DNA of 64,000 bases from Thermohalobacter berrensis (GCF_003609645.1 NZ_MCIB01000001.1:461942-525941), one strand, 5' to 3'; positions 24,804 through 35,628 are shown, numbered from the stretch's first letter. Translations and numbers: made by a program. The notes: generated by a model from the sequence alone, not told the origin.

Positions 24804-26627
24804 TTAGTGTAGTTTTAGTTCTTTGTCTATTTTTATTAGTTCTAAGCATAATTGTTTGAATTTCTCAACCTCTCCTTTACTTTTTTCTTTTTTAGATTCT
24901 AGTAAGCTTATTTGTTTTTTTATTTCATCTCTTTTTAATTTCAATTTATAATATTGTATTCTATTAATAAAATCTTTAATTGCCTTTTCATTTTGTTTAA
25001 AATCATTCTCTAAATCAAATACTTCTTTTACTTTTGACTTTTCTTTTTCTGTAAATAAATTCAAAATCTCACTTGCATCGATATTTTCAATATTAGATTT
25101 ATATTTGTTATATATTATATTAGCTAATTTTTTATGAACTTCGTCAGAAAAATCGTCAGGAGTAAAATATGAATTTATCTTCTTAAATATAGTTTTATCA
25201 TTTATTATTAAATTTAATAAATTCTTTTCAGCATTTAGATGTCCTGGTTCTAACATATATTTTACGGGATTTATTCTATCTTTATTATTATTTCTGTAAT
25301 TATATTTTCTATACTTGTCCGCTTTTTTTGTTTTAAAATTTGCTTGATTTTTATATATTTCTTTTTTTATAGCATCAATTGATATTCCTGTTTCCCTAGA
25401 AACCTTATTAATATATACATCTGCTTCAATAGGACTGTTTGCTTCTTTAATAATAGAAGCTATTTCTTTGGTAAAATCAATTTTACCCTCTACAGTATCT
25501 AAATTAAATTTCTTTTTATTTAAATAAATTTTATAGTCAATATAGCTTAAAGCTTCATCTATAAGCTTCTCAAAAGCTTCTTTGCCTTTTTCTTTAATAA
25601 ATTCATCAGGATCTTTTCCTTTAGGCAAAATTATTACTTTAGCTTCAACACCTGCATTTTTAAGTATATCTAATGCCTTATCAGCTGCATTAAGACCTGC
25701 AGTATCCGAATCATAACAAATAAAAAAATCATTGCCATATCTTTTTATTAGCTTTGCTTGTTCTGGGGTAAAAGCAGTTCCAAGTGAAGCAACACAACAT
25801 TTAATGCCATGATTGTAAAGAGAAATTACATCCATGTAACCTTCAACTAAAATAATTTTTTTACCTCTAGAATGCTTTTTAGCTATATTTAAGCCATATA
25901 AATTATATCCTTTAGAAAAAATTAAGCTGTCAGGTGAATTTAAATATTTAGGCTGGGAATCATCTAGTACTCTGCCACCAAAACCTATTACATTTCCTTT
26001 AGTATTAACTATAGGGAACATTACCCTATCTCTAAATCTGTCATAATAGCCAGTTTTGCTTTTTCTTTCTATAACTAATCCTATTTCTTCAATATCTTTT
26101 ACAGAAAATCCTTTATTCTTTAAATAATTTAATAAATCATCCCAGTTAGGATTAGAGTATCCGAGGCCAAATTTTTTAATGGTATCAGTCGATAGTCCTC
26201 TTTTTCTAAGATATGTGTAAGCTTTCTTGTTCTTCATTAAATTATAGTAAAAATATCTGGCTGTTATTCTATTTATTTCAAAAAGCTTTCTTCTTCGTTC
26301 TTCTTTCTTGCTGTCTTTTTTATATGCTTTATTTTCTATCTCAATTCCTACTCTATCTGCTAATAATTTTAAGGCTTCAATAAAATTTAAGTTTTCGTAT
26401 TTCATTACAAAATTTATTACATCTCCACCTTCTCCACATCCAAAACAATGGAAAATCTGCTTTGAAGGAGAGACAACAAATGATGGTGTCTTTTCACTAT
26501 GAAAAGGACAAAGTGCTTTATAATTTGACCCTGTTCTTTTTAATGATAAGTATTCAGAAATAACCTCAACTATGTCGTTACTCTCTCGTATTTCTTCAAT
26601 TAATTCATCACTAAAGTGATATGTCAT
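24804..26627 (-). CDS. dnaG: DNA primase DnaG
   Basis: Makes RNA primers for replication with DnaB; 607 residues. The N-terminal CHC2 zinc finger has Cys40, His43, Cys61, Cys64 ([25 protein letters not shown]). The TOPRIM core contains [12 protein letters not shown] and the acidic [10 protein letters not shown]. The C-terminal helicase-binding domain is helical and Lys-rich. The ATG at 26627 is 5 bases after AAAGGTGG; the in-frame GTG at 26636 belongs to that site. Confidence 0.97.
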   Translation of the reverse strand: MTYHFSDELIEEIRESNDIVEVISEYLSLKRTGSNYKALCPFHSEKTPSFVVSPSKQIFHCFGCGEGGDVINFVMKYENLNFIEALKLLADRVGIEIENKAYKKDSKKEERRRKLFEINRITARYFYYNLMKNKKAYTYLRKRGLSTDTIKKFGLGYSNPNWDDLLNYLKNKGFSVKDIEEIGLVIERKSKTGYYDRFRDRVMFPIVNTKGNVIGFGGRVLDDSQPKYLNSPDSLIFSKGYNLYGLNIAKKHSRGKKIILVEGYMDVISLYNHGIKCCVASLGTAFTPEQAKLIKRYGNDFFICYDSDTAGLNAADKALDILKNAGVEAKVIILPKGKDPDEFIKEKGKEAFEKLIDEALSYIDYKIYLNKKKFNLDTVEGKIDFTKEIASIIKEANSPIEADVYINKVSRETGISIDAIKKEIYKNQANFKTKKADKYRKYNYRNNNKDRINPVKYMLEPGHLNAEKNLLNLIINDKTIFKKINSYFTPDDFSDEVHKKLANIIYNKYKSNIENIDASEILNLFTEKEKSKVKEVFDLENDFKQNEKAIKDFINRIQYYKLKLKRDEIKKQISLLESKKEKSKGEVEKFKQLCLELIKIDKELKLH

Positions 26628-26858
26628 AAATACCACCTTTTTATTTACTATTCGTCAAAAATTGACTTATTCCTTCTTAACATGTTAAAAATTTCTTTAC
26701 ATCAATTGACTAAACAATTTTCCTATTTTAAAACAGCCCTATTTAAGGTGACAGTTAAATCATATTCGACATAAATCTCCATTTTCCTTCTTTATTTATA
26801 ATTTTTTTATATGCAATAAGAATTTACATTTTAAAAATTTTTCACTTTGTAAAATACT
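26628..26858. other. Intergenic region between dgt and dnaG
   Basis: About 230 very AT-rich bases with no open frame that looks coding and no strong hairpin. It presumably holds the dnaG-rpoD promoter on the - strand, but no pair of hexamers stands out. Confidence 0.4.
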
Positions 26859-27878
26859 TTAATTATCCCACGGTTTTGGTACAAATAAATCTTTAAAAGT
26901 TTTTATGGCAAATCTATCTGTCATTCCTGCAACATAATCACATACAATATCTTCCTTAGAAGCTTCATAGTTTTTATATATTCTTCTATGTTCAACAGGT
27001 AATTTATGAAAATTATTAATATAATAATTATATAACTCCTCAATAATATATCTTGCTTTATCTTCTTGACTTTTTGCTTTTTTACTAAAATACACCCTAT
27101 TAAACATAAATTTTCTTAATTTATTTGTATAATACATCATTTCTTCACTCATGCAAATCTTATCTTTACCTAAACTATTCTTTATAATATCCACAATCAT
27201 ATTATTTATTCTTTGACTATGTGTTTTTCCTAAGACATCCATACAATCCTTTGGTAATTCTTTTTTAGTAATAACTCTAGCCCTTATAGAATCATCTATA
27301 TCATGGTTTATATAGGCTATTCTATCTGCAATTTTTACTATTTGTCCCTCTAGTGTTACTGGATCTTTTTCTCCAGTATGATTCAGTATTCCATCCCTTA
27401 CTTCATAGGTTAAATTTAAACCATTTTTTCCTTTGCTATTCTCAATAATATCTACTACTCTTAGACTCTGTTTATTATGTTTAAATCCAGATTTATGAAT
27501 TTCATCTAACACAAATTCTCCTGTGTGTCCAAATGGTGTGTGACCTAAATCATGTCCTAGAGCTATTGCTTCTGCTAAGTCTTCATTTAAATTCAAAGCT
27601 CTAGCCAATGTTCTGGATATTTGGGCAACTTCAAGGGTGTGAGTAAGTCTAGTTCTATAATGATCACCTTCAGGAGCTATAAAAACTTGGGTTTTATGTT
27701 TGAGTCTTCTAAATGCTTTTGAATGAATTATTCTATCTCGGTCTCTTTGAAATTCAGTCCTTATATCACATTTCTCCTCTTTAATCCTTCTGCCTTTAGA
27801 ATTCTTACTTAACATAGCAAAAGGAGATAACATCTTTTCTTCTAATTCTTCTCTTTTTAATCTTATATACATACTCAC
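26859..27878 (-). CDS. Deoxyguanosinetriphosphate triphosphohydrolase-like protein
   Basis: A 339-residue HD-domain dNTPase (Dgt family), which hydrolyses dNTPs to nucleoside and triphosphate. HD motifs: RLTHTLEVAQISR, IALGHDLGHTPFGHTGE and KIADRIAYINHDIDD. The family N-terminal signature RTEFQRDRDRIIHSKAFRRL is present. The start is GTG, 8 bases after GAGGGG. Substrate range is not predictable. Confidence 0.93.
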   Translation of the reverse strand: MSMYIRLKREELEEKMLSPFAMLSKNSKGRRIKEEKCDIRTEFQRDRDRIIHSKAFRRLKHKTQVFIAPEGDHYRTRLTHTLEVAQISRTLARALNLNEDLAEAIALGHDLGHTPFGHTGEFVLDEIHKSGFKHNKQSLRVVDIIENSKGKNGLNLTYEVRDGILNHTGEKDPVTLEGQIVKIADRIAYINHDIDDSIRARVITKKELPKDCMDVLGKTHSQRINNMIVDIIKNSLGKDKICMSEEMMYYTNKLRKFMFNRVYFSKKAKSQEDKARYIIEELYNYYINNFHKLPVEHRRIYKNYEASKEDIVCDYVAGMTDRFAIKTFKDLFVPKPWDN

Positions 27879-28013
27879 AAATAATACCCCTCTTAATTAA
27901 ATTTGTCAATTACTATATACCCAAAACTAACCACATTTAATATATATACAACAAACTCTATTAGATTCCTGCAAAATATTAATTTTTTGTTAAATAATCG
28001 TTTTTATATAAAT

Positions 28014-28047
28014 AAAAAGGATGTTGAGAATAAACAACATCCTTTTT
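28014..28047 (-). terminator. Terminator after the PPDK regulator gene
   Basis: Stem AAAGGATGTTG/CAACATCCTTT with an 8-base loop and a TTTTTATT tail on the - strand. Confidence 0.85.
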
Positions 28048-28057
28048 ATTTATATAA

Positions 28058-28870
28058 TTATTTTTCTCTAATTTTTTCTAAAATAATACCGGCACTTTCT
28101 TCAACTGCTTTGTTTGATACATCAATAACTGTACATCCTAACTTTTTCATAATTTTTTCAGCATATTCAATTTCATTTAATATCCTATCCATACTTGCAT
28201 AGTTAGCATTATTGTCTAACCCTAAAGCCTTAAGCCTTTCTTGTCTGATTTCATTTAATTTTATAGGATTAGCTGTTAATCCTATTATCTTTGAAGGGTC
28301 TACCTCAAATAACTCTTGTGGTGGCGGAACTTCTGGCACCAATGGTACATTGGCTACTTTAATATTTTTATGAGCTAAGTACATACTTAGAGGTGTTTTC
28401 GATGTTCTTGATACTCCAATTAAAACTATATCGGCTAATTTAATACCTCTAGTATCTTTCCCATCATCATATTTTACAGCAAATTCAATTGCTTCAACTT
28501 TTCTAAAATATTTTTCGTCTAACTTTCTAATTAATCCTGGTTCACCTTTTGGCTTAGTTCCAACAACATTTTCTATAGAATTTAAAACAGGAGTCATTAT
28601 ATCTATAGCGGGTATATTATATTCCTTTGCCTTATTTACTAAGAACTGTCTTAATTTATCAATAACTATTGTAAATACAATAATGCAATTTTCTCTTTTA
28701 GCCTCTTGAAACACTTCTATAATTTGTTCTTCATCTGTAATATAAGGAAATCTTCTTATTTCATACTTGCCTGAGTTAAACTGACTAATAGCTGCTTTAG
28801 CAACTTGTTCTCCAGTTTCACCTACAGAATCTGATAAAATATATATAACAGTTTCTTTTCTTTTTCCCAT
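28058..28870 (-). CDS. Pyruvate, phosphate dikinase regulatory protein (kinase/pyrophosphorylase)
   Basis: Bifunctional ADP-dependent kinase and phosphate-dependent phosphorylase that switches pyruvate, phosphate dikinase off and on; 270 residues. The family N-terminus [20 protein letters not shown] and the P-loop-like [17 protein letters not shown] are both clear. It is adjacent to a CcpN-like regulator, the same pairing as yqzB-yqfL in Bacillus, which suggests joint control of the pyruvate/PEP branch. No ppdK is in the window. Confidence 0.94.
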   Translation of the reverse strand: MGKRKETVIYILSDSVGETGEQVAKAAISQFNSGKYEIRRFPYITDEEQIIEVFQEAKRENCIIVFTIVIDKLRQFLVNKAKEYNIPAIDIMTPVLNSIENVVGTKPKGEPGLIRKLDEKYFRKVEAIEFAVKYDDGKDTRGIKLADIVLIGVSRTSKTPLSMYLAHKNIKVANVPLVPEVPPPQELFEVDPSKIIGLTANPIKLNEIRQERLKALGLDNNANYASMDRILNEIEYAEKIMKKLGCTVIDVSNKAVEESAGIILEKIREK

Positions 28871-28882
28871 TGAGTTCCCCCC

Positions 28883-29518
28883 CTATTCGGTATTTGCTAT
28901 GTCTACAAAAAGTCTTGTTATATTTGTTTTTGATATCCTTCCAATTACTTTATATCCTTCTTCACCATTCTCATTTTTTATCTTCTCTACAATTGGTAAA
29001 CTATCAACTTGATGTTCTATTATTTTAATAGCCGCATCTAACACACTTTCATCAGGCTCTGTAACAACTATATTAGGCATTCTAGTCATTATTACACCAA
29101 CTGGAATTTTGTTAATATCAGTACCTCCTATGGCACTTTTTAAAAAATCTTTTCTAGAAACAACTCCTGAAAGTAAACCCTCTGTAGTCACAAAAATTGT
29201 TCCTACATCTTCAAGGAATAAAGTAACAATCGCATCATATACAGATGTCCCTTCGCTAACAACAACAGGAAGTGATTTAACCTCTGAAACTTTTATATTA
29301 CTAATCCGTTCCGCAAAGTAGTTAATAGTAGACTTACCAGAATAAAAATATCCAACCTTAGGTCTAGCATCTAAAACCCCAGCCATAGTCAAAATAGCTA
29401 AATCTGTTCTCAAAGTTGCCCTTGTAAGTTTTAATTTTTTTGCAATTGCCTCACTCGTTATCGGTTCATTTTTCTTGACAATATTAATTATTCTCTTTTG
29501 TCTTTCAGTAAATTGAAT
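28883..29518 (-). CDS. ccpN: CcpN-like transcriptional regulator (HTH plus CBS domains), apparent AUU start
   Basis: A protein of about 211 residues: an N-terminal winged helix-turn-helix (ITSEAIAKKLKLTRATLRTD) and two CBS domains (VYDAIVTLFLEDVGTIFVT; MTRMPNIVVTEPDESVLDAA). It corresponds to Bacillus CcpN/YqzB, repressor of gluconeogenic genes. The best ribosome binding site, AGAGGTG, lies 6 bases before ATT at 29518, which also gives the family length (about 212). Alternatives are GTG 29527, with no spacing from the site, and TTG 29548, which lies within the predicted -10 box. Confidence 0.88.
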   Translation of the reverse strand: MQFTERQKRIINIVKKNEPITSEAIAKKLKLTRATLRTDLAILTMAGVLDARPKVGYFYSGKSTINYFAERISNIKVSEVKSLPVVVSEGTSVYDAIVTLFLEDVGTIFVTTEGLLSGVVSRKDFLKSAIGGTDINKIPVGVIMTRMPNIVVTEPDESVLDAAIKIIEHQVDSLPIVEKIKNENGEEGYKVIGRISKTNITRLFVDIANTE

Positions 29519-29546
29519 AGTTCTCACCTCTTTTCTATAAATGGGC

Positions 29547-29574
29547 AATATATACTTTATTTTAACAAAATCAA
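29547..29574 (-). promoter_or_regulatory. Promoter of the ccpN-like gene
   Basis: TTGATT (29574-29569), 16 bases, TATATT (29552-29547) on the - strand. Transcription would begin near 29541, downstream of the in-frame TTG at 29548. Confidence 0.5.
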
Positions 29575-29600
29575 AGGATATTTTCTATCATATTTTAAAT

Positions 29601-29626
29601 AAAGTCCACCCTTCTAGGTGGACTTT
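29601..29626 (-). terminator. Terminator of the glyQS operon
   Basis: A 10-bp stem AAAGTCCACC/GGTGGACTTT with a 6-base loop shortly after the glyS stop codon. Confidence 0.8.
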
Positions 29627-29637
29627 ATGCTTTCACA

Positions 29638-31719
29638 TTACTTATTTACTATTTTAGATAAATCACATATTTTTAGCATAGTATCTGAAATTTCTTTTAT
29701 TAGTGATAGTCGATTATTTTTAAGTTTTTCATCATCTACCATTACCATTACATTATCAAAAAACTCATCTATTGGTCCTCTTAAAGTTATCATGGTATCT
29801 AATGCTTTGTTATACTCTTTATTATTTAAGCATATTTCTACTTCATTTTTTACTTCCTTAAAAGTTTTATATAATGTTTTTTCTTGTTCTTCTATTAACA
29901 ATTCAGTGTTAATTTCAACTTTATTCTCAGCTTTTTTAGCTAAGTTACTAACTCTGTTAAATGCTGCCAGTATTTCTGATAATTCATCTTTTTTAATCCA
30001 TTTATTAAGTTCTGAAGCCCTAATATATAAATCGGCTATATCATAGTTATTTGAATTTAATACAGCATCAACAACATCATATCTTATTCCATTATCTATG
30101 AACATATTCCTTATTCTAGCTTTAAAGAATTCTAGAATTTCTTTTTTAACCTCATCATAGTTAAAAGTAAGACCATTTTCTTCATAAATATTTAAAGAAT
30201 AATCTATTAATTTGTCTAAAGATATATGTATGTTTCTATCTAGCAGTATATTGACTATACCTAATGCTTGCCTCCTTAATCCATAAGGGTCTTGTGAACC
30301 TGTAGGCTGTATTCCTATTGCAAAACAACCAGCAATAGTATCTATTTTATCTGATATACTTAACATAGCTCCAGCAGTTGTAGTTGGCAGTTCATCCTGT
30401 GCAAATCTAGGTAGATAATGCTCATATATAGCTAAACTAACTATTTCATTTTCACCTGATGTTTTTGCATATTCTCTACCCATAATACCTTGCAATTCTG
30501 TAAATTCATATACCATTTTTGTAACTAAATCTGCTTTTGACAGATAAGCTGCCCTTTTAGTATTTTCTAAGGTTTCATCTCCAACTTCTAGTGTCTCTCC
30601 TATTTTTTCTGATAATCTAATAATTCTGTTTGTCTTTTCCCATACAGTACCTAATTGTTCTTGAAAAACTATGTCCTTAAGACCTTCTACATAATCCTCT
30701 AAAGGCTTTTTAACATCTTCATTATAGAAGAATTTCGCATCTTCTAATCTGGCATCAAGTACTTTTTCATTACCCTTAGTTACAATATCAATATACTCAT
30801 CATTACCATTACGAACTGCTATAAAGTATGGCAATAAATTTTTATTATCATCAACTATAGGCAAATATCTTTGATGTTCTTTCATTGGGGTTGTAATAAC
30901 CTCTTTAGGTAGTTTTAGATAATCATCTTTGATTCTTCCTCTTAATGGTGTAGGATATTCAACAATATGTGTTAGTTCGTTTAATAATTCTTCGTCATCA
31001 AGGATATTTCCACCCTTTTCTTGTGCAAGTTTTCGACATCCTTTTATAATTAACTCTTTTCTTTCATTTTGGTCAACTATTACATAATTTTCTCTTAACT
31101 TTTCAAAATATTCGTCAACACTATTTATTTCTATATTACTACTTCCTAAAAATCTATGTCCTTTAGTAATATTTGAAACTTTAATACCTTCAAAATCAAA
31201 GCTAATAGGTTCATTATTAAATAATGATAAAACCCATCTAATAGGCCTTACAAATCTAAAGCTCTTTTTTCCCCATTTCATAGATTTAGGAAAAGTTATG
31301 GATTTTATTAATTCAGGTATATTTTCCTTTAAAACTTCTTTTGAATCTTTTCCCTTTAATACTCTTTGAGCAAAAACATAATCTTCACCTTTATATTCCT
31401 TTATTATTATATCATCAACTTCTACTCCCTGGCCCTTTGCAAAACCCATCAAAGCTTTAGTTGGATTTCCTTCTTCATCATACGCTATTCTCTTTGCAGG
31501 TCCTCTAACAAGTTCTTCTAAATCTTCCTGTCTTTCTGCTATATTTTCAATGAGTAATACTAATCTTCTAGGTGTTGCATATGTTTTTATATTGTCAAAA
31601 CATATCCTCTCTTCTTTAAACATATCTTCTGCTTTGTTTTTAAGCTGATTTAATGAATCATCAATAAACCTTGCTGGAACTTCTTCTGTTCCAATTTCTA
31701 ATAAATATTTATTCAGCAT
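29638..31719 (-). CDS. glyS: Glycyl-tRNA synthetase beta subunit
   Basis: Beta subunit of the tetrameric (alpha2beta2) bacterial glycyl-tRNA synthetase, responsible for tRNA recognition; 693 residues. It opens with the family [14 protein letters not shown] and contains [18 protein letters not shown] and [21 protein letters not shown], with a helical C-terminal anticodon-binding domain. The ATG at 31719 follows AAAGGAGGTG by 6 bases; an upstream in-frame GTG is part of that site. It overlaps glyQ by 11 bases. Confidence 0.97.
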   Translation of the reverse strand: MLNKYLLEIGTEEVPARFIDDSLNQLKNKAEDMFKEERICFDNIKTYATPRRLVLLIENIAERQEDLEELVRGPAKRIAYDEEGNPTKALMGFAKGQGVEVDDIIIKEYKGEDYVFAQRVLKGKDSKEVLKENIPELIKSITFPKSMKWGKKSFRFVRPIRWVLSLFNNEPISFDFEGIKVSNITKGHRFLGSSNIEINSVDEYFEKLRENYVIVDQNERKELIIKGCRKLAQEKGGNILDDEELLNELTHIVEYPTPLRGRIKDDYLKLPKEVITTPMKEHQRYLPIVDDNKNLLPYFIAVRNGNDEYIDIVTKGNEKVLDARLEDAKFFYNEDVKKPLEDYVEGLKDIVFQEQLGTVWEKTNRIIRLSEKIGETLEVGDETLENTKRAAYLSKADLVTKMVYEFTELQGIMGREYAKTSGENEIVSLAIYEHYLPRFAQDELPTTTAGAMLSISDKIDTIAGCFAIGIQPTGSQDPYGLRRQALGIVNILLDRNIHISLDKLIDYSLNIYEENGLTFNYDEVKKEILEFFKARIRNMFIDNGIRYDVVDAVLNSNNYDIADLYIRASELNKWIKKDELSEILAAFNRVSNLAKKAENKVEINTELLIEEQEKTLYKTFKEVKNEVEICLNNKEYNKALDTMITLRGPIDEFFDNVMVMVDDEKLKNNRLSLIKEISDTMLKICDLSKIVNK

Positions 31720-32596
31720 TAGGAGCACCTCCTTTTAGAAGTGGAAAACCTATCTCTTCTCTTCTTTCTATATATTTAGCAGCAACAAGTTTAGCTAAAT
31801 TTCTAACCCTTGATATATAGTTTGTTCTTTCAGTTACACTAATAGCTCCTCTAGCATCCAATACATTAAAAGTATGTGAACACTTTAACACAAAATCATA
31901 TGCAGGTAAAACTAATCCATCATTAATTAGTCTCGTTGCTTCATTTTCATATGTATCAAAAAGTCTATTTAAAACATCTATATCTGCCTTTTCAAAACTA
32001 TATACTGAATGCTCAAATTCAGCCTGTTTGAACACTTCACCATATGTTATTCCATCAACCCACTCTATATCAAATACATTATCTACATCTTGTAGATACA
32101 TTGCAATCCTTTCTAAACCATATGTAATTTCTGCAGACTCAAGTTCACAGTTAATACTACCTACTTGTTGGAAGTATGTAAATTGTGTTATCTCCATTCC
32201 ATCTAACCACACTTCCCATCCTAATCCCCATGCACCTAGTGTTGGGGCTTCCCAGTTATCTTCTACAAATCTAATATCGTGTTTTTTAGGATCTATACCT
32301 ATAGCTTTAAGACTATCTAAATATAGTTCTTGTACATTATCAGGAGATGGCTTTAAAATCACTTGTACTTGATGGTGTTGATAAACCCTGTTTGGATTTT
32401 CACCATATCTAGCATCGGCTGGTCTTCGAGATGGTTCAACATATACAACCTTCCAAGGTTCTGGACCTAGAGCTCTCAAAAACGTTTGAGGGTTCATAGT
32501 ACCAGCACCTTTTTCAACATCATAAGGTTGCATTACTACACAGCCTTTATCTCCCCAATACTTTAGTAGTTTCATTATCAAATCTTGAAATTGCAT
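31709..32596 (-). CDS. glyQ: Glycyl-tRNA synthetase alpha subunit
   Basis: Catalytic alpha subunit, 295 residues. Recognisable family strings are [59 protein letters not shown] and the C-terminal [23 protein letters not shown] precedes the ATG. A leader of up to 180 bases with a hairpin and a terminator-like structure lies upstream, without a canonical T-box. Confidence 0.97.
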   Translation of the reverse strand: MQFQDLIMKLLKYWGDKGCVVMQPYDVEKGAGTMNPQTFLRALGPEPWKVVYVEPSRRPADARYGENPNRVYQHHQVQVILKPSPDNVQELYLDSLKAIGIDPKKHDIRFVEDNWEAPTLGAWGLGWEVWLDGMEITQFTYFQQVGSINCELESAEITYGLERIAMYLQDVDNVFDIEWVDGITYGEVFKQAEFEHSVYSFEKADIDVLNRLFDTYENEATRLINDGLVLPAYDFVLKCSHTFNVLDARGAISVTERTNYISRVRNLAKLVAAKYIERREEIGFPLLKGGAPNAE

Positions 32597-32630
32597 TAAC
32601 TTTTACCTCCTTTAAAGTTAAGTCAAAAAT

Positions 32631-32708
32631 AAAAAAAACCTTTGTCCCCTATAGGGAAGAAAGGTTTCCTTCTCTTATCAACATAAAATTGATACCTATA
32701 GAGGTATC
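32631..32708 (-). promoter_or_regulatory. Structured leader of glyQS with terminator-like hairpin
   Basis: On the - strand, a first hairpin GATACCT/AGGTATC (32708-32691) is followed by AAACCTTT...CCCTATAGGG...AAAGGTTT and a run of eight Ts (32666-32631). The second structure looks like the terminator half of a T-box leader, but no T-box core (GGTGGNACCGCG) and no long stem I are present. It could attenuate glyQS or terminate transcription from upstream. Confidence 0.5.
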
Positions 32709-32783
32709 CTCTTCTTTAGTATACCATAAAAAACTCCTCTTTAGTTAATTAATAAAATTATTTCTAATCAATTTGTTAAAAAT

Positions 32784-32812
32784 AATTTAGCAAATAATTA
32801 ACTAATTGTCAA
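32784..32812 (-). promoter_or_regulatory. Candidate promoter of glyQS
   Basis: TTGACA (32812-32807), 17 bases, TAAATT (32789-32784) on the - strand. The -35 overlaps the last codons of the DUF4342 gene. A second possible extended -10 (TGGTATACT, hexamer 32723-32718) lies nearer the leader hairpins. Confidence 0.5.
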
Positions 32813-33278
32813 CTGTATCATCTGGATTTTCTTCATTTTTATTTCTAGTTACTTTACTTTTTACTTTATCGACTGTCTTTTCAGCCATTTCATTTATATT
32901 GACTACTTCACCATTTTCTTTAACAATTTCAACTGAAGTTTTAGATAATAATGCTGTAGTTAACCCTAATGCTGCAATAGGTGGTGATAATAATGCACCT
33001 ATGGCACCAGCTGTTACTGGTATGTTCATTATTACCTCCCCATCTTTTTTTAGTATAATTTTTGTAACATTTCCTTTTCTAATTGCTTCTTTTAAAGTTT
33101 CCATAATTTCTTCGCCTTTTGCAGACATATTTGTACTCCAAGATTTTTCATTTTCTTCTAAATATATAAGAGCTTCTACAACATCACCATTACTTTTTTC
33201 TAAAGCTTCCTTTGCTTCTTTGTAACTAACACCTGTTCTTTCTCTAATAGTATCAATTTTTTCTAAATTAATATCCAT
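32802..33278 (-). CDS. DUF4342 protein with N-terminal UBA/TS-N-like domain
   Basis: A 158-residue protein. Residues 1-45 resemble a UBA/TS-N helical module (TIRERTGVSYKEAKEALEKS, NGDVVEALIYLEE). Residues about 50-130 form the DUF4342 domain, with ILKKDGEVIMNIPVTAGAIG and a hydrophobic stretch GALLSPPIAALGLTTALLS. The tail is charged. Function unknown. The ATG at 33278 follows AAGGAGG by 7 bases. It lies between recO and glyQ, an addition compared with Bacillus. Confidence 0.8.
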   Translation of the reverse strand: MDINLEKIDTIRERTGVSYKEAKEALEKSNGDVVEALIYLEENEKSWSTNMSAKGEEIMETLKEAIRKGNVTKIILKKDGEVIMNIPVTAGAIGALLSPPIAALGLTTALLSKTSVEIVKENGEVVNINEMAEKTVDKVKSKVTRNKNEENPDDTVDN

Positions 33279-33296
33279 TCCCACACCTCCTTATTT

Positions 33297-34040
33297 TTAT
33301 TTTATTGACTTAATAAAGTCTAATGATTTAAAATCTCTTTTATCAATATATGTCATTAAATAATTTTTTAATATTCTTTCTATTATTATCATGTTTTCAG
33401 GTTTTATTTTATAATCATGTAGTTCTTCTAATTTACTGTATAAAAGAAATTCCAGTATTTCTTGTATTTCTTTAGTTATATTTTCACCAGTTATACCTTT
33501 TTCAATACATTCTTTACATAGAATTCCACCATTAGTTATACTAAATTTCATTTTTCCTATTAAATCTTTATTACATAATATGCATTTTTTTACTTCTGGT
33601 TTATATCCTAAAAAACTTATATATTTTAATTCAAAAGCTCGTACAAATTTTTCATAATCCCTATCTAATACTTCAAATATTTTTAAAGTCTTTAGTAACA
33701 ATTGAAATATTTTCTCGTTTGACTCTTCCTCTGTAATACCTGAATCTACCAACTCTATCAAATAAGTTGCATATGCTAGCTTGTTTAAGTCTTCTCTAAG
33801 ACTATAAAAAGTATCAATTACCTCACCTTGGTTTATATGGTAAAAATTTCTACCCTTATATAAAATAAAATCACTATAACAAAAAACTTGGGTGCTGGAT
33901 ATTAAAGAACTTTTTGGCTTTCTAGCACCCTTTGCTATAGCTTGTATTTTACCGTTTTTTCTTGAAAAAATAGTAAGTATTTTATCAGTATCTTGAAATT
34001 TAGTTTGTCTAAGTACTATTCCTTCAGTTTTTACAAGCAT
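33297..34040 (-). CDS. recO: DNA repair protein RecO
   Basis: A 247-residue RecFOR-pathway mediator that helps load RecA on SSB-coated DNA. The N-terminal OB fold starts KTEGIVLRQTKFQDTDKILT. The zinc module is CILCNKDLIGKMKFSITNGG followed by CKECIEKG. The ATG is preceded by GAGGTG. The order era-yqzL-recO is conserved in Firmicutes. Confidence 0.95.
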   Translation of the reverse strand: MLVKTEGIVLRQTKFQDTDKILTIFSRKNGKIQAIAKGARKPKSSLISSTQVFCYSDFILYKGRNFYHINQGEVIDTFYSLREDLNKLAYATYLIELVDSGITEEESNEKIFQLLLKTLKIFEVLDRDYEKFVRAFELKYISFLGYKPEVKKCILCNKDLIGKMKFSITNGGILCKECIEKGITGENITKEIQEILEFLLYSKLEELHDYKIKPENMIIIERILKNYLMTYIDKRDFKSLDFIKSIK

Positions 34041-34055
34041 TTCTTCACCTCAAAG

Positions 34056-34193
34056 CTATAAACTTTGTGCAATCTTCTCCTTTTTATATTGTTTCTCTTT
34101 TTTGTTATTTATCTTAAGACTTTCTTTATAATAAAGATAAGCATTTATATTACCTTTAGCCTGGAATATTTTCCACATTTCATCCCTTAACAA
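34056..34193 (-). CDS. yqzL: YqzL-like small protein, 45 residues
   Basis: A short gene between era and recO, the position of yqzL in Bacillus. The product starts MLRDEMWKIFQAKGNINAYL and continues YYKESLKIN with a Lys-rich tail. The W-K-x-F...G-x-x-x-A-Y-L pattern is that of the YqzL family. The TTG start lies 6 bases after AGGAGGG. Function unknown. Confidence 0.75.
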   Translation of the reverse strand: MLRDEMWKIFQAKGNINAYLYYKESLKINNKKEKQYKKEKIAQSL

Positions 34194-34319
34194 TTTAGTC
34201 CCTCCTAATAGACTCTTTTGTTTAATAGTTTGCTACCTAATAAATCTTTTATTCGATGTAATTTGTTCTATTTTTGTTAATAGAATTTAAATGTGAAAAA
34301 TATCAGGCATAATCTTTAT

Positions 34320-35204
34320 CTATTTATACCCAAAGAATTTAACAATATTTTCCTTTTCTCTCCAATTTTTATTTACTTTTACCCATAACTCTAAAAATAT
34401 TTTACTTCCTAAAAGCTTTTCAATATCATGTCTTGCGTCTTTTCCGATCTTTTTTAGCATTCTTCCATTTTTCCCTATTATTATTCCTTTATGTGAATTT
34501 CTCTCACATATTATTGTTGCGTTTATATCTACTATATCCTTATCTTCCCTTTTTCTTATCCTTTCAATATCAACAGCTATGCCATGTGGCACCTCTTGAC
34601 TAAGATGTAACAGGGCTTTTTCCCTAATTATTTCTGAAATAATAAACCTTTCAGGCTGATCTGTAATCATATCTTCTGGGAAATATTGTGGACCTTCAGG
34701 TAGTAAATTCTTAATAACTTTAAGTAATTTATCAATACCAAAATTATTTATTGCAGAAATAGGTATAATTTCTTCAAATATATTATATTTTTTGTAATTA
34801 TCAATTATAATATCTAATTGGTCATCCTTTAATTTATCAATCTTATTAATAACTAATATTTTGGGAGTTTTTATATCTTTAATTTCATTTAAAATATATT
34901 TATCCCCTGCACCTATTTTCAAGCTATTATCTGTCATCATAACAATCATATCAACTTCACTAAGACTTTCCTTAGCTACTTTAACCATATACTCTCCTAA
35001 TTTATTTTTAGGTTTGTGTACCCCTGGAGTATCCAAAAAAACAACTTGAAAATCATCTTCAGTATAAACACATTGTATCTTGTTTCTAGTAGTTTGAGGC
35101 TTATTTGATATGATAGTTATTTTTTCTCCAATTATTTGATTTAATAGTGTAGATTTACCTACATTCGGCCTTCCAATAATACTTGCAAATCCTGACTTGT
35201 ACAT
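34320..35204 (-). CDS. era: GTPase Era
   Basis: A 294-residue GTPase needed for 16S rRNA maturation and 30S assembly. G1 GRPNVGKSTLLN, G3 DTPGVHKPKN and G4 NKIDKL are clear. The KH domain follows, with the GKNGRMLKKIGKDARHDIE signature. It is 20 bases after cdd, the conserved order. Confidence 0.97.
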   Translation of the reverse strand: MYKSGFASIIGRPNVGKSTLLNQIIGEKITIISNKPQTTRNKIQCVYTEDDFQVVFLDTPGVHKPKNKLGEYMVKVAKESLSEVDMIVMMTDNSLKIGAGDKYILNEIKDIKTPKILVINKIDKLKDDQLDIIIDNYKKYNIFEEIIPISAINNFGIDKLLKVIKNLLPEGPQYFPEDMITDQPERFIISEIIREKALLHLSQEVPHGIAVDIERIRKREDKDIVDINATIICERNSHKGIIIGKNGRMLKKIGKDARHDIEKLLGSKIFLELWVKVNKNWREKENIVKFFGYK

Positions 35205-35224
35205 TATTTTCTACTCCTTTCTTA

Positions 35225-35617
35225 TTATAAATCATCTGGTCCAAAGCTATTAGGTAGTAAATCTTCAAGGGTATATTCTTTATAATCATCTTCAGATTTT
35301 GCAATAATAACTTTTATATTTTTTCCAAATTCACGGATAACTTGTCTGCAAACCCCACATGGATATGTGTAATCTTTTTTTGAATCTCCCACAATAGCTA
35401 TAGCTTTAAAATCTCTTTCTCCTTCAGAAACTGCTTTAAAAATTGCTGTTCTTTCTGCACAGTTTGTTGGTGTAAATGATGCCGATTCAATATTACAACC
35501 AGTATAAACATTTCCGGATTTAGTTAAAAGTGCAGCACCTACTTTAAAGTTTGAGTAGGGTACATATGCATTTTTTTTAGCTTTTATTGCTTGCTTTATT
35601 AATGATTTTATGTCCAT
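35225..35617 (-). CDS. cdd: Cytidine deaminase
   Basis: A 130-residue zinc enzyme deaminating cytidine and deoxycytidine in pyrimidine salvage. Zinc-site motifs are NCAERTAIFKA (Cys and catalytic Glu) and PCGVCRQVIREF. The homotetrameric short form is expected from length. It lies directly upstream of era. Confidence 0.96.
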   Translation of the reverse strand: MDIKSLIKQAIKAKKNAYVPYSNFKVGAALLTKSGNVYTGCNIESASFTPTNCAERTAIFKAVSEGERDFKAIAIVGDSKKDYTYPCGVCRQVIREFGKNIKVIIAKSEDDYKEYTLEDLLPNSFGPDDL

Positions 35618-35628
35618 TCAAAATCCTC

